Assembly: GCF_016919385.1 (NCBI RefSeq)
Contig: NZ_CP070351.1
Coordinates: forward strand, 1,984,001-2,048,000
DNA from: Gordonia sp. PDNC005
GTDB lineage: Bacteria; Actinomycetota; Actinomycetes; Mycobacteriales; Mycobacteriaceae
Reading direction: 5' to 3'
Length of the DNA: 64,000 nt
Below, in pieces: positions 1 through 11,448 of the stretch. Under the pieces are notes generated by a model. The model did no database searches and was not told the origin of the DNA. It saw only the letters and a program-made list of their open reading frames with translations. The position numbers and the translations under genes were made by a program. Numbering within the stretch: position 1 is the first letter of the stretch; every line of letters begins with the position of its first letter.

Positions 1-1
1 G

Positions 2-196
2 GTCGGACCGGAGTTCTTCGCAGAACTCCGCGCGAAGACTGGAGTCACCGCGGCGCCGAGCTGTGAGACCTCCGCGGCCGATCCCGGTCGATCATCCGAC
101 GCCACATTCGTGTGGCTCGGCGCGGCAGGCGGCGTTGCCCTGGTCATTGCCGCTGCAGCGCTTGTGTGGAGGGCACGCCGCGACAGAGATCAGTAG
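2..196 (+). CDS. C-terminal end of a membrane-anchored protein (partial)
   Basis: An open frame enters from the left edge and stops with TAG at 194-196, giving 64 visible residues. The tail holds one hydrophobic segment (from TFVWLGAAGG to AALVW) followed by a basic end, RARRDRDQ. This looks like a C-terminal transmembrane anchor with a short cytosolic tail, so most of the protein would be outside the membrane. The part before it is polar and contains a single Cys. The gene converges on xerD and ends 3 bases from the xerD stop. I do not recognise the family, because the informative N-terminal part lies outside the window. The frame is chosen because only it gives a clean membrane helix plus positive stop-transfer end. 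Confidence 0.55.
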   Translation, partial: VGPEFFAELRAKTGVTAAPSCETSAADPGRSSDATFVWLGAAGGVALVIAAAALVWRARRDRDQ

Positions 197-199
197 GCG

Positions 200-1128
200 T
201 CAGCGTGCTCGAGGATGGGCCGTGGCGTACACCTCGCGCATCGTGGTGACGGTGACGAGCGTGTAGACCTGCGTGGTCGTGACCGACGAGTGCCCGAGGA
301 GTTCCTGCACCACGCGGACGTCGGCTCCGCCGTCCAGGAGATGGGTCGCGAAACTATGGCGCAGAGTGTGCGGCGAGACGTCCTTGGTGATGCCGGCCCG
401 GTCGGCCGCGTCAACGAGGACCTGCCATGCGCTCTGCCTCGACAGCCGACCACCCCGAATGTTGAGGAACAGCGCGGGTGTCCCCTTCTTGACCAACGCT
501 GGACGGCCACGCACCAGATACGCATCCACCGCGGCGAGCGCAGGACGGCCGACCGGAACGATCCGCTCCTTGCCGCCCTTACCCCGCAGGACGACGGCGC
601 GATGCTCCACGTCGATGTCGTCGACGTCGAGTGACGTGACCTCGGAAATGCGTGCCCCACAGCTGTACAGCAGTTCGAGCAGTGCCCGATCACGAAGGGC
701 GCGAGGGCCTTCCGACGCTCCCGCAGCATCGAGGATCGCGAGAACGTCGTCCACCGGCAACGACTTCGGGAGTCTCCGGGGAGCCTTCGGCGGCCGCACG
801 GCATGTGCCACATCCTCGGGCACGAGACCTTCCGCCGCCGCGAACTTGTGGAAACCACGGGCAGCGATCAGCGTCCGAGCCACCGAACTGTCCGCAAGCG
901 GGGCCACCTCCCCTGCGGGATCACCACGTCGGAGTGCAACGAGAAACTCCCGAACCGTCTCCTCGCGGACATCGGCGAGATCCGTCACTCCCCGGCCGGC
1001 CAGAAACTCTTGATAGCGGCGCAGGTCACGGCGGTACGACGAGATCGTGTTGACGGCAGCACCGCGCTCCACCGTGAGATGGTCGAGATAGGCAGCCACC
1101 ACGTCATCGACGCCGGACCGGCCCGCCA

Positions 1129-1129
<1 letters not shown>
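200..1129 (-). CDS. xerD: Site-specific tyrosine recombinase XerD
   Basis: 309 residues, the usual length for XerC/XerD. The N-terminal SAM-like DNA-binding domain (about residues 10-95) begins [16 protein letters not shown]. The catalytic domain shows the tyrosine-recombinase residues: Arg in [12 protein letters not shown], then [12 protein letters not shown], then [14 protein letters not shown] with the nucleophilic Tyr. By family knowledge it resolves chromosome dimers at dif together with XerC. The ATG shares one base with the stop of the NUDIX gene (TGATG), so the two are probably translationally coupled. Position after NUDIX and pyrG is the same as in M. tuberculosis (Rv1701), which supports XerD rather than XerC or a phage integrase. 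Confidence 0.93.
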
Positions 1130-3548
<2,419 letters not shown>

Positions 3549-3592
3549 TCAGCCTAACAGGGTTTCGCACGGGTGCGCGCGACACGCCGCCG

Positions 3593-4522
3593 CTATCTTG
3601 CAGGTTCGGCTCCGACCGTGATGGCCGTCGCACCCGGGCCCGTGCCGAACGCGCCGGAACGACCCGAGATCTCTTCGCCGAGCGCCAGAATCGTGGTCAG
3701 TCTCCCCGTCTCACGGTCGACGTTGTCGACAGTCGAGACGGCATTGCCGAGGCCCGGGTCGGATCGGATGACCCCGATCGGCGAACCGCCCTCGGCCGAA
3801 CCCGTGCGCCCGACGAGTGCGCCGCCCTGCCCTCGCATCGCCATGGTGGCCGCGAGTCGACCGACGAGTTGCCCCTGAGCGCCGGAGTCCTTGCCCATCT
3901 CGCCGCCTGCCACCACCAGAACGAGGTCGGCGGGCTTCACGTTGCCGTCGGCGAACTCGATGAACTCGCCTCCGCGCAGCGTGTCGAGAACTGTGCGACG
4001 GTCTGCGTCCGATGCCGCACGCTGACCGCTCCGATGCAACAGCGTGACGCCCAGCAGGTCGCCGGTTCGCGATCCGGAGTCGGTGAACTCGACGCGCAGT
4101 TGAGCACCGGTCGGGATGGACTGGTCGATGACGGTCCGCAGTTTCGATGCGTTCTCGTCTCGGATGAACGACGTGGTGAGTCCGATCTGGCCTGCGAACG
4201 TCGCGCCCGCGTCGTTCAGCAGTTCTTTGAGCGCAGTCACGTCGGCGTCTGCGGCGTCCGGTGCCGTGACCACCAGCACCGACCTGTCCTTCAACACACC
4301 CTTGGTGAGTCGTCCGGCGATGGCCGATGTGAAGCTGTCGGCAGAGTTGACCTGAGCAGACAGATCATCCCGCTCGTCCTGCAGGGAGCTGATCTTGTCT
4401 CGGTCGGTACCGGTCAACGCGTTGACACGGTCACCGATGAACCCTGAGCCAAGGAAAAGACCGAGCGCAAGCGCGAGAAAGACCGCGATCAGTGAGATCG
4501 CATGTTGACGCATTGTGATCAT
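3593..4522 (-). CDS. mctB: MctB/SteB-family single-pass envelope protein
   Basis: 309 residues. It starts MITMRQHAISLIAVFLALALG: one N-terminal membrane helix (about 8-28), then a coiled-coil-prone stretch (DKISSLQDERDDLSAQV) and an extracytoplasmic alpha/beta domain. The M. tuberculosis orthologue Rv1698 (MctB) is reported to protect against copper. The Corynebacterium counterpart SteB works with SteA in daughter-cell separation. The gene follows steA directly, which favours the SteA-SteB role, but both are possible. The ATG at 4522 overlaps the stop of an eight-codon mini-ORF (ATGA) and has GGAAC about 7 bases upstream. A longer frame back to 4585 would run into steA and has no support. Confidence 0.85.
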   Translation of the reverse strand: MITMRQHAISLIAVFLALALGLFLGSGFIGDRVNALTGTDRDKISSLQDERDDLSAQVNSADSFTSAIAGRLTKGVLKDRSVLVVTAPDAADADVTALKELLNDAGATFAGQIGLTTSFIRDENASKLRTVIDQSIPTGAQLRVEFTDSGSRTGDLLGVTLLHRSGQRAASDADRRTVLDTLRGGEFIEFADGNVKPADLVLVVAGGEMGKDSGAQGQLVGRLAATMAMRGQGGALVGRTGSAEGGSPIGVIRSDPGLGNAVSTVDNVDRETGRLTTILALGEEISGRSGAFGTGPGATAITVGAEPAR

Positions 4523-4559
4523 TTGGTGTTCCACACAGCTTTCATTTGGTGTTCCACAC
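4519..4559 (-). repeat. 18-bp direct repeat forming an eight-codon mini-ORF between steA and mctB
   Basis: On the minus strand GTGTGGAACACCAAATGA occurs twice without mismatch, at 4542-4559 and 4519-4536, with a 23-bp period. The first copy encodes the last five residues and stop of SteA (VWNTK). The duplication leaves an ATG overlapping the SteA stop that opens MKAVWNTK-stop, and that stop overlaps the ATG of mctB. This makes a chain of two ATGA overlaps: steA, mini-ORF, mctB. Each copy also contains the GGAAC that serves as a ribosome-binding site for the ATG after it. Confidence 0.8.
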
Positions 4560-5732
4560 CCCGGAGATCCAGTCGACGAACACATTCCAGCGGTCGACGA
4601 TCCAGCCGGTCATGTCGCTGCCGCCCTGAGTGATGATCACGGTCGCGATGATCGCGATCAGAGCTGCCAGCATCAGCATGGCGATCGCCGTCCCGCTCAC
4701 CCGACTGCGGTAGAGCGTTGAGACCGCTTTGGCGTCGACGAGCTTCGGACCGACCTTCAGACGGGTCAGGAATGTCGACGGGATCTGATCGCGCAGTTCA
4801 CGATCGAAGAAGTCGTTGAGCGAACCTCCGAGGCCGGCGGTCACGATCAGGTCGGCACCGTGAAAATCGGCCAGCAGCAGCGCGAGATCCGCGGCGGAAC
4901 CCGCGGCGGGGAACGTCGTGGCGCCCACACCGAGATCCTGGATCCGTTCGAGCCCCGGCGCGTGGCCGTCCGGGTCGGCCGGCAGTACCAGCTCTGCACC
5001 CGACTTGAGGGTGTCATCGTTGATCTCGTCGGGGTCGCCGATGACGATCGCCGGACGGTACCCGGCCTTCATCAATGTGTCGGCGCCCGCGCCGACACCG
5101 ATCATGATCGGCTGATACTCCTTGATGAACGGTTTGAGCGACTTCAGATCCGCGCCACGGCCGACGCCTTCGGCGACGACGACCACATGGCGTCCTTCCA
5201 GCTTGCAGTGCACATCGGGGATGCCCACCCCGTCGATGAGCAACGGCGACTCGCTGCGGATGAACTCGATCGTGTTGCCCGAGAATGCTTCGAGATGGTC
5301 GACGAGCCCGGTCTTCGCATCCAGCATGCGGTCGGCGACGATGCGCTCGTCCAGCTCTTCGCCGCGCGCCACAACCCGGTCACCGACGTAGAGCCGCGCG
5401 TCGTGTAGGCGTACCTTCTGGCCGTCTTTGATTCGCGAGAAGACCTCGTCACCGACGTTGTCGAGCAGCACGATGCCCGATGCCGCCAGGACCTCGGGTC
5501 CAAGATTCGGATACCGACCGGTGATCGACTCGCTGACGTTCACCACGGCCGCGACCTTCGCCTCGATCAGCGCGTCGGCGGTGACGCGGTCGAGATCGAC
5601 CTCGTCGAGGACCGCGATCTCGTCCTCCCCGATCCGCTGCAGGAGTCTTTTGGTGTTCTTGTCGATCCGCACAATGCCGATCAGACCGGGAAGTACTTCG
5701 GTGTTCCGCGAGAGCAGGGCAGGCATCCTCAT
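4542..5732 (-). CDS. steA: SteA-like cell-separation membrane protein
   Basis: 396 residues from MRMPALLSRNTE. The bulk is a cytosolic domain related to thiamine pyrophosphokinase, with ITGRYPNLGPEVL, the strongly conserved FIRSESPLLIDG and SLKPFIKEYQP, and the nucleotide-site-like GDPDEI. One membrane helix (SGTAIAMLMLAALIAIIATV) lies near residue 350, leaving a short external tail ending VWNTK. In Corynebacterium glutamicum SteA forms a complex with SteB and regulates peptidoglycan hydrolysis at division; Rv1697 is the M. tuberculosis orthologue. An in-frame ATG three codons upstream (5741) is also possible. mctB/steB follows immediately, with an unusual duplicated tail between the two genes. 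Confidence 0.85.
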   Translation of the reverse strand: MRMPALLSRNTEVLPGLIGIVRIDKNTKRLLQRIGEDEIAVLDEVDLDRVTADALIEAKVAAVVNVSESITGRYPNLGPEVLAASGIVLLDNVGDEVFSRIKDGQKVRLHDARLYVGDRVVARGEELDERIVADRMLDAKTGLVDHLEAFSGNTIEFIRSESPLLIDGVGIPDVHCKLEGRHVVVVAEGVGRGADLKSLKPFIKEYQPIMIGVGAGADTLMKAGYRPAIVIGDPDEINDDTLKSGAELVLPADPDGHAPGLERIQDLGVGATTFPAAGSAADLALLLADFHGADLIVTAGLGGSLNDFFDRELRDQIPSTFLTRLKVGPKLVDAKAVSTLYRSRVSGTAIAMLMLAALIAIIATVIITQGGSDMTGWIVDRWNVFVDWISGVWNTK

Positions 5733-5845
5733 GCCTGTCATGGTGGGCCGGACTGGCGACGATAACCAGGAGGCGCGCCGTAACTCAGGAAACTTTAATC
5801 ACATGAGTCACACGCGTCCCGTGCTGTCAGGGCAGCGCAGACGCC

Positions 5846-7588
5846 TCAGTGTTCCGCGCGGGCGGCCTCCGCGGTCTGCAGAAGCTCTTCGGCGTGGGCC
5901 CGGCCGGTGTCTGAATCACCAAGACCCGCAAGCATTCTGGCCAGTTCGGAGACACGGGCACCACGATCGAGCGTGGTCAAGGTCGACCGTTGCCGTCCGG
6001 CGGAACCGCCGCCTTCCTTGCCGATCAGCAGATGGTTGTCGGCAAAGGCCGCCACCTGCGGCAAGTGCGTCACCACGATCACCTGATGCCGCCGCGCGAG
6101 ACGTGCGAGGCGAGCACCGATCTGGACCGCGGCAGCGCCGCCCACCCCGGCATCGACCTCGTCGAAGACCATCACAGATCCCGAATCAGGCTCGGCCAGA
6201 ACCACTTCCAGCGCAAGCATCACGCGAGAGAGTTCACCGCCGGAGGCCGACTTCGCGATCGGCAGGGGTGCGGCCCCCTTGTGCGCCACCAATCCGAATT
6301 CGACGACATCAGCCCCGTGACCGCCCGCGTGAGCCGGTGTCCCGTTGACGTCGATGGCGAGGCGGGGATCGTCTGCGGGGCGCAGCGAGACGACGACGGC
6401 GAGTTCACTTCCGCCCATCGCCAGTCCGGCCAACTCACCGGACACCTTGGCCGCCAACGACTTCGCCGCTTTCGATCGCTGGCCGTGCAGCTTGGCCGCC
6501 AGAGCGGCGACCTCGTCACGAATGGTGCGCGACGACGCTTCCAGTTCGTCGATCCGCGCCTGCGGATCGTCGATTTCAGTGAGGCGGCGGCGCGCCTGCT
6601 CCTGCCACTCGAGCACACCGTCGACGTCGGCCGCGTACTTGCGAGTGAGAGATTTGAGCTCGGCCTGTCTGGTCAGGAGCGCATCGAGATCGGCGGCGTC
6701 GTCCGGCAGTCCGGCGAGGAAGCCGGTCAGTTCGTCGCCGATGTCGCCGACTACGGCCAGTGCCTCTTCAATCCGTGGACGCAGGTCACGCAACGCTTGA
6801 TCGGCGGCCGACTCCAGCAGTGACCGAACGGTACCGAGTGCGTCGACCACCGAACCGGAGTCACCCGCCACGATCCCCTGCGCCTGCGATGCGGCACCGC
6901 GGATGTCCTCCAGGTCGGTGAGCCGTCGAATGATCTCAACGAGCTCCGTGTCCTCACCCGGCACAGGTTTCACGGCGTCGATCTCTTCGAGACCGAACCG
7001 CAGACGGTCCGCTTCCTGGGCCATCTCCCGTGAATCGGCTCGCAGTCGATCGAGTTCGTCGAGAACCTTGACCCACTTGTCGCGGGTCTGCCGGTACTTC
7101 GCCAACGTCTTCGCCACGGCGTCACCCGCGTAACGGTCGAGCGCGGCCCGCTGTTGGTCACCGCGGATCAACCGGAGTTGATCGTTCTGGCCGTGAATCG
7201 CGAGGAGTTCCCCGGTCAGGGCACCGAGGGTGCCTACCGGTACGCTGCGGCCGCCCAGCCGCGCACGTGACCGCCCGTCGGCGTTCACGGTCCTGGACGC
7301 GATCACGGTGTTGTCGTCGTCGACGTCGGCACCGGTCTCATCGAGGAGTTCGGAGATCGTCGTGGTGTGCTCGCCTGGCAGACGAAAGCGTCCTTCGACG
7401 ACGGCCCGGTCGTCGCCGGTGCGAACGCGCCCGGCGTCGGCCCGCCCTCCGGACAGCAGCCGGAGGCTGGTCACGATCATCGTCTTGCCCGCTCCGGTCT
7501 CACCGGTGAGCGCGGTGAACCCGGGATGGAACTCGGCAGACGCCGACTCCACCACGCCGAGGCTTGTGATCGACAGTTCTTCGAGCAC
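5846..7588 (-). CDS. recN: DNA repair ATPase RecN
   Basis: 580 residues, typical for RecN, an SMC-like protein that gathers broken DNA ends. Walker A is GETGAGKT (residues 28-35). The coiled-coil arms fill roughly 150-350, and the C-terminal half has the ABC signature region (SASGGELSRVMLALEVV) and Walker B VMVFDEVDAGVGG. The first residues MLEELSITSLGVVESA are the usual RecN beginning, so the start is secure. It lies 6 bases after nadK in transcription order, as in other Mycobacteriales. I saw no mycobacterial-type LexA box (TCGAAC-N4-GTTCGA) in the surrounding spacers, so if it is damage-inducible the signal is elsewhere. Confidence 0.95.
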   Translation of the reverse strand: MLEELSITSLGVVESASAEFHPGFTALTGETGAGKTMIVTSLRLLSGGRADAGRVRTGDDRAVVEGRFRLPGEHTTTISELLDETGADVDDDNTVIASRTVNADGRSRARLGGRSVPVGTLGALTGELLAIHGQNDQLRLIRGDQQRAALDRYAGDAVAKTLAKYRQTRDKWVKVLDELDRLRADSREMAQEADRLRFGLEEIDAVKPVPGEDTELVEIIRRLTDLEDIRGAASQAQGIVAGDSGSVVDALGTVRSLLESAADQALRDLRPRIEEALAVVGDIGDELTGFLAGLPDDAADLDALLTRQAELKSLTRKYAADVDGVLEWQEQARRRLTEIDDPQARIDELEASSRTIRDEVAALAAKLHGQRSKAAKSLAAKVSGELAGLAMGGSELAVVVSLRPADDPRLAIDVNGTPAHAGGHGADVVEFGLVAHKGAAPLPIAKSASGGELSRVMLALEVVLAEPDSGSVMVFDEVDAGVGGAAAVQIGARLARLARRHQVIVVTHLPQVAAFADNHLLIGKEGGGSAGRQRSTLTTLDRGARVSELARMLAGLGDSDTGRAHAEELLQTAEAARAEH

Positions 7589-7594
7589 CGCGGA

Positions 7595-8545
7595 TCAGCT
7601 CCTTCCCCGCCAACCCGTGACGGGCAGCGAGAACTTCGTGACGAGTCGGTCGGCGAACGGTTCCGAGTCGATCCGGACCCAGCGGAGGGATCGCGGAGCG
7701 CGCACGACTTCGATCCGCGAGCCCGCGGGGACGTCGATGGCGCGTCTGCCGTCGCAGAGTGCAACCCCGTCACGACCGCCACGGTGGATCTCGACCGCGA
7801 CACGGGATCGCGGGGAGGTGACCATCGGCCGTGCGAACAGCGCATGTGCGTTGCTGGGAACCACGAGGATCGCCTCCAGGTCCGGCCACATGACGGGACC
7901 GCCCGCCGAGAACGCGTACGCAGTGGAACCGGTCGGCGTCGCAACGAGCAGACCGTCGGCACCGAACGCCGAGACTGGTCTGCCGTCGACTTCGGTGACG
8001 AGTTCGAGGACTCCGCTCTTCGCCTTGTTCTGGATCACCACCTCGTTCAGCGCCCACGTACGGCTTCGCGGCGCCGTCGCTCCCGGATCGCTCACCGTGA
8101 CGTCGAGCACCATCCGGTCTTCAACGCGGTAACGTCCGGAGATCAGCATGTCGAGCACTTCGTCGACGCGGTGTGACTCCGCCTCGGCGAGGAACCCGAT
8201 GTGTCCGAGATTGATGCCCATCAGCGGCACCGACGATGGGTAGGCGAGCTCGGCGGCGCGGAGGAATGTGCCGTCACCGCCGAGGACTATCACTAGTTCA
8301 CAACCGGCCGCAGACGCGGATACCGGATCGGTCACTTCGACGTCGGCCCCGGTGCGGCGCAACACCTCGGGATCGATGGGATCGGCGGCGGCCGTCTGGT
8401 CCGGGTGACCCGAGTTGTGCAGGTCGTGGTCGACCAGACGCACCGCGACGCCAGCATCGGCGCATCGCCGCGCGATCGTGGTCAGGGTGGTCGTGACTGC
8501 GTCGCGACCGGAGTGCGCCACCACCATGAAGGTGCGGTCGGACAT
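7595..8545 (-). CDS. nadK: NAD kinase
   Basis: 316 residues from MSDRTFMVVAHSG. It phosphorylates NAD to NADP using ATP or polyphosphate. The kinase family motif is clear: LVIVLGGDGTFLRAAEL (GGDG) near residue 85, with NLGHIGFLAEAE shortly after. The C-terminal domain has the long conserved stretch beginning GLLVATPTGSTAYAFSAGG. The chosen ATG has AGGCGAGG about 8 bases upstream and matches the start of known mycobacterial NadK. A second ATG at 8569 overlaps the tlyA stop (ATGA) and would add eight residues, so the true start could be coupled to tlyA. Confidence 0.94.
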   Translation of the reverse strand: MSDRTFMVVAHSGRDAVTTTLTTIARRCADAGVAVRLVDHDLHNSGHPDQTAAADPIDPEVLRRTGADVEVTDPVSASAAGCELVIVLGGDGTFLRAAELAYPSSVPLMGINLGHIGFLAEAESHRVDEVLDMLISGRYRVEDRMVLDVTVSDPGATAPRSRTWALNEVVIQNKAKSGVLELVTEVDGRPVSAFGADGLLVATPTGSTAYAFSAGGPVMWPDLEAILVVPSNAHALFARPMVTSPRSRVAVEIHRGGRDGVALCDGRRAIDVPAGSRIEVVRAPRSLRWVRIDSEPFADRLVTKFSLPVTGWRGRS

Positions 8546-8565
8546 GCTGGCCTCGCCTTCGGAGT

Positions 8566-9420
8566 TCATTCCGGACCGTCGGCGACGGCCTGGACGATCA
8601 TCTGCCACACGTCGTCGTCGATCGGCGGCACCTCAACGGTATCCGCAGGCCCCGTCGACGTTTTCGCCGTGTCCGTCTTCCGCAGCCACAAGAAGTACTC
8701 GACGTTGCCGGACGGTCCCGGCAGCGGGCTGGCGACCACACCGAGGGTGGTGAGTCCGAGCGTCCGTGCTGTCCGGGCGACGTCCGCGACCACTTCTGCG
8801 CGGAGCGCCGGGTCCCGGACGACTCCTCCGGAGCCGACCCGCTCCTTGCCGACCTCGAACTGCGGCTTCACCATCGGGAGTGCATCCCCTCCGACGGCGA
8901 GACACGCCGCAAGCGCGGGCAGCACGAGGCGTAGTGAGATGAACGAGAGGTCACCGACGATCAGGTCGACCTCTCCCCCGATCGAGTCTGCTGTGATCGT
9001 TCGGACGTTGGTGCGATCGTGGACGTGTACGCGCTCGTCGGTCTGCAGCTTCCACACGAGCTGGCCGTAGCCGACGTCGACGGCTTCGACCTCTCGGGCT
9101 CCCCGACGTAGGAGCACGTCGGTGAAGCCGCCGGTGGAGGCTCCCGCATCCAGGCAGCGCCTTCCAGCGACGGAGACTCCCCGCGGTTCGAACGCCTCAA
9201 GGGCACCGAGCAGCTTGTGCGCTCCACGAGACGCCCAGTCGTCGGTGTCCGGTTCGGTGACGAGCACCGGTGTGTCTCGTGCGACGTTGGTCGCGGCCTT
9301 GGAGGCCACGGTTCCGTTGACTTTCACCTTGCCTGCATCGATCAGTTCGCGGGCCTGCTCACGTGACCGGGCGAGACCGCGGCGGACGAGCTCGGCATCG
9401 AGGCGCGCACGGGCCGCCAT
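8566..9420 (-). CDS. tlyA: TlyA-type 16S/23S rRNA 2'-O-cytidine methyltransferase
   Basis: 284 residues. An N-terminal S4 RNA-binding domain (about 1-65, ARLDAELVRRGLARSREQA) is joined to an FtsJ-like Rossmann methyltransferase. The SAM-binding segment is CLDAGASTGGFTDVLLRRGA, followed by DLIVGDLSFISL. In M. tuberculosis TlyA methylates C1409 of 16S and C1920 of 23S rRNA, and its loss gives capreomycin resistance. The gene sits between the small hypothetical gene and nadK exactly as Rv1694 does, with one-base and possibly four-base overlaps. An rRNA-modifying enzyme about 2 kb downstream of an rrn operon on the same strand is notable but probably coincidental. Confidence 0.94.
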   Translation of the reverse strand: MAARARLDAELVRRGLARSREQARELIDAGKVKVNGTVASKAATNVARDTPVLVTEPDTDDWASRGAHKLLGALEAFEPRGVSVAGRRCLDAGASTGGFTDVLLRRGAREVEAVDVGYGQLVWKLQTDERVHVHDRTNVRTITADSIGGEVDLIVGDLSFISLRLVLPALAACLAVGGDALPMVKPQFEVGKERVGSGGVVRDPALRAEVVADVARTARTLGLTTLGVVASPLPGPSGNVEYFLWLRKTDTAKTSTGPADTVEVPPIDDDVWQMIVQAVADGPE

Positions 9421-9692
9421 CAGCGTGCGTCCTCGAGGGCGGCCGACAATGCGTCGTGCGCCTGAGTGAGCAGCTGTGCCTGCCGAGACACTGCGCCGAG
9501 GTCGAACTCGTCTCCGACAACGGCAGAGATCATCGAGGCCTCCTCCAGGAGTTCGTCCACCGCACCTGACACCGGATGATCTGCCGGGTCACCCGGCTCT
9601 GCGTTGCGCTGAGCTGCGTGTGCGGCCATCGCCCCGGGTGACGGATGTCCCGCTGTTGGACCTGTATGGGTAGGGCCTGCCTCAGGGTTCAT
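9420..9692 (-). CDS. Small conserved hypothetical protein upstream of tlyA
   Basis: 90 residues. The first half is a low-complexity Pro/Ala/His-rich stretch. The second half (from SGAVDELLEEASMISAVVG to AALEDAR) is predicted to be two amphipathic helices. No catalytic motif, signal peptide or membrane segment is visible. A small gene sits in the same place in M. tuberculosis (Rv1693). It overlaps the tlyA start by one base and follows the TPR-HAD gene by 12 bases, so it is co-transcribed. The internal Met at residue 22 is an alternative start that would remove much of the low-complexity part. Function unknown. Confidence 0.7.
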   Translation of the reverse strand: MNPEAGPTHTGPTAGHPSPGAMAAHAAQRNAEPGDPADHPVSGAVDELLEEASMISAVVGDEFDLGAVSRQAQLLTQAHDALSAALEDAR

Positions 9693-9704
9693 AACGTCTC
9701 CAGG

Positions 9705-11441
9705 CTAACGCAGGACGTCGAGGCCGACCGCCGAGAGTGCCTCCGCCGCCGTGTCGTCCTCCGCCGCGATACGCAGGTCACGGCTCCAGACGTCGGCCGT
9801 CCAGACCGCGTGGGCCAAAGTCGGCAGGAGAGAGTTCGGATCGCCGTCACCGCGAGAGGCCACAGTGACATGCTCGTCGATCACCGTCACACGCCAATCA
9901 TCATGCTGTCCGATGCGCTGCGAGTCGGCGTCCGAGGCGAGCCCGGCGAGCCCGCTCGCCGCGACATACGTGGGTCGGCTGTCAGGGGCTGCGGCGAGCA
10001 GGTCCGCCGCAGACGACACTCCGGTCAGCACGAGAAGGCTGTCGAGACCGACTGTGTGCGCACCTGCGATGTCGGTGTCGAGTCGATCACCGACGACCAG
10101 CGGACGGCGTCCCTCTCCACGGGAGAGTGCATCACGCATGATCGGCGCCGCGGGTTTTCCCGCGACGAGCGGTTCCGCTCCGGTGGCCGACTTGACCGCC
10201 GCGACCATCGAACCATTGCCGACGAGCAGACCTCGCTCGTTGGGAAGTGTCGTGTCGACATTGCACGCGACCCACAACGCACCGTTGCGGACGGCGAGCG
10301 CGGCTTCGGAGAGTTCGGCCCACCCGGTGTCGGGTGAGTGTCCTTGAACAACGGCCGCCGGCTCGTCGTCCGCGGAGTCGACGACGAGCAGGCCTCGAGC
10401 AGTGATCTCGTCCCGGAGGCTCTGCGCACCGACGACGAGTACGCCGCTATTGGCAGGCACACGCTCAGCCACGAGTGCCGCACCTGCCTGTGCACTCGTC
10501 ACGACTTGCTCGGGGCGTGCCTCGAACCCGAGAGACGTGAGATGTTCGGCGACCTGAGACGGAGACCGGCTCGCGTTGTTCGTGACGAACAGGACGCCGG
10601 CGGTGGCGTCGTTCACTGCCGCTACTGCATGTGGAAGCGCCGATGAACCGGCGAACAGCGTCCCGTCCAAGTCGAACAGCAGTGTGTCGTACTGAGCACC
10701 GAGAACCGAAGACTCCTCGCCCGCGCTGTCGGCGCCGGCTCCGCCGGGACTCGGCTGATCATCCCCCGTAAGCTCCATCAGCCGGAACTCTGCGTCGGTG
10801 AGGTCCTCGACGTCGGCGGCCGCCGCGTTCTGGAACCAGGTCAATGCGTCCGCACGCCGGCCTGCGGCTTCGAGCGACGATGCGTACGCGTAGAAGAGTC
10901 GCGCCGCGTCGCTCCCTACACGCCCTGGTCGCAGATCGCCTGTCTCCAGGAGCGCGACTGACCGTTCGGGTTCCCCGAGGTCGAGACACGCGCCGGACGC
11001 CACGATGAGCATTTCAAGGGCTTCATCACCGGTCAATGAACGGCCGTCAGCACTCTCGGCGATCTCTACGGCACGTTCAGGACGACCGAGACCGCGCTCG
11101 CTGTCGGCGATCAGCGGCAACAGTTCGTCGGCCCCCGTCATGCGGCGTGCCGCACGAAGCTCGGTGATCGCCTCCTGCCACTCTCCAGCGTTGTACGCAG
11201 CGATTCCCGCCGTCTCACGCACGACGCCGACCCGCGCGCCTCGCGCGCGAGCGGCGCGGGCGTGAGCGAGCGCCGCATCGGGGTCGACACCGAGCAGGTC
11301 AGAGGCCATGACGAGGTGGCGAGCCACGCGATCAGCAGTCGTCCGATCCAGTGCCTGGAGGTCACGTCGGATCTCTGGATCGAGGTCCGACGCCGACACA
11401 TCGTCTGGCAGTGCCGGCTCATCGATTTGGGGCTTGCTCAT
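9705..11441 (-). CDS. TPR-like domain fused to a HAD-IIA phosphatase
   Basis: 578 residues from MSKPQIDEPALPD. Residues about 20-265 are helical and TPR-like: EITELRAARRMTGADE and RADALTWFQNAAAAD match repeat edges. Residues about 280-578 are a HAD subfamily IIA phosphatase with motif I LLFDLDGTLFAG, motif II FVTNNASRSP and motif III/IV VVGDRLDTDIAGA. M. tuberculosis carries these as two neighbouring genes, Rv1691 and Rv1692; Rv1692 is a glycerol-3-phosphate phosphatase. Here they are one uninterrupted frame. The ATG is preceded at 7 bases by TAGATT, a good -10 hexamer, with no Shine-Dalgarno, so the message is probably leaderless. A longer frame back to 11630 would enter the 5S gene and is rejected. 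Confidence 0.85.
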   Translation of the reverse strand: MSKPQIDEPALPDDVSASDLDPEIRRDLQALDRTTADRVARHLVMASDLLGVDPDAALAHARAARARGARVGVVRETAGIAAYNAGEWQEAITELRAARRMTGADELLPLIADSERGLGRPERAVEIAESADGRSLTGDEALEMLIVASGACLDLGEPERSVALLETGDLRPGRVGSDAARLFYAYASSLEAAGRRADALTWFQNAAAADVEDLTDAEFRLMELTGDDQPSPGGAGADSAGEESSVLGAQYDTLLFDLDGTLFAGSSALPHAVAAVNDATAGVLFVTNNASRSPSQVAEHLTSLGFEARPEQVVTSAQAGAALVAERVPANSGVLVVGAQSLRDEITARGLLVVDSADDEPAAVVQGHSPDTGWAELSEAALAVRNGALWVACNVDTTLPNERGLLVGNGSMVAAVKSATGAEPLVAGKPAAPIMRDALSRGEGRRPLVVGDRLDTDIAGAHTVGLDSLLVLTGVSSAADLLAAAPDSRPTYVAASGLAGLASDADSQRIGQHDDWRVTVIDEHVTVASRGDGDPNSLLPTLAHAVWTADVWSRDLRIAAEDDTAAEALSAVGLDVLR

Positions 11442-11448
11442 GTCGTCC

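Noticed and set aside
4523..4585. N-terminal extension of mctB to 4585
   Set aside because: Would overlap steA, contains no hydrophobic or conserved residues, and family members begin at MRQHA/MITMRQHA.
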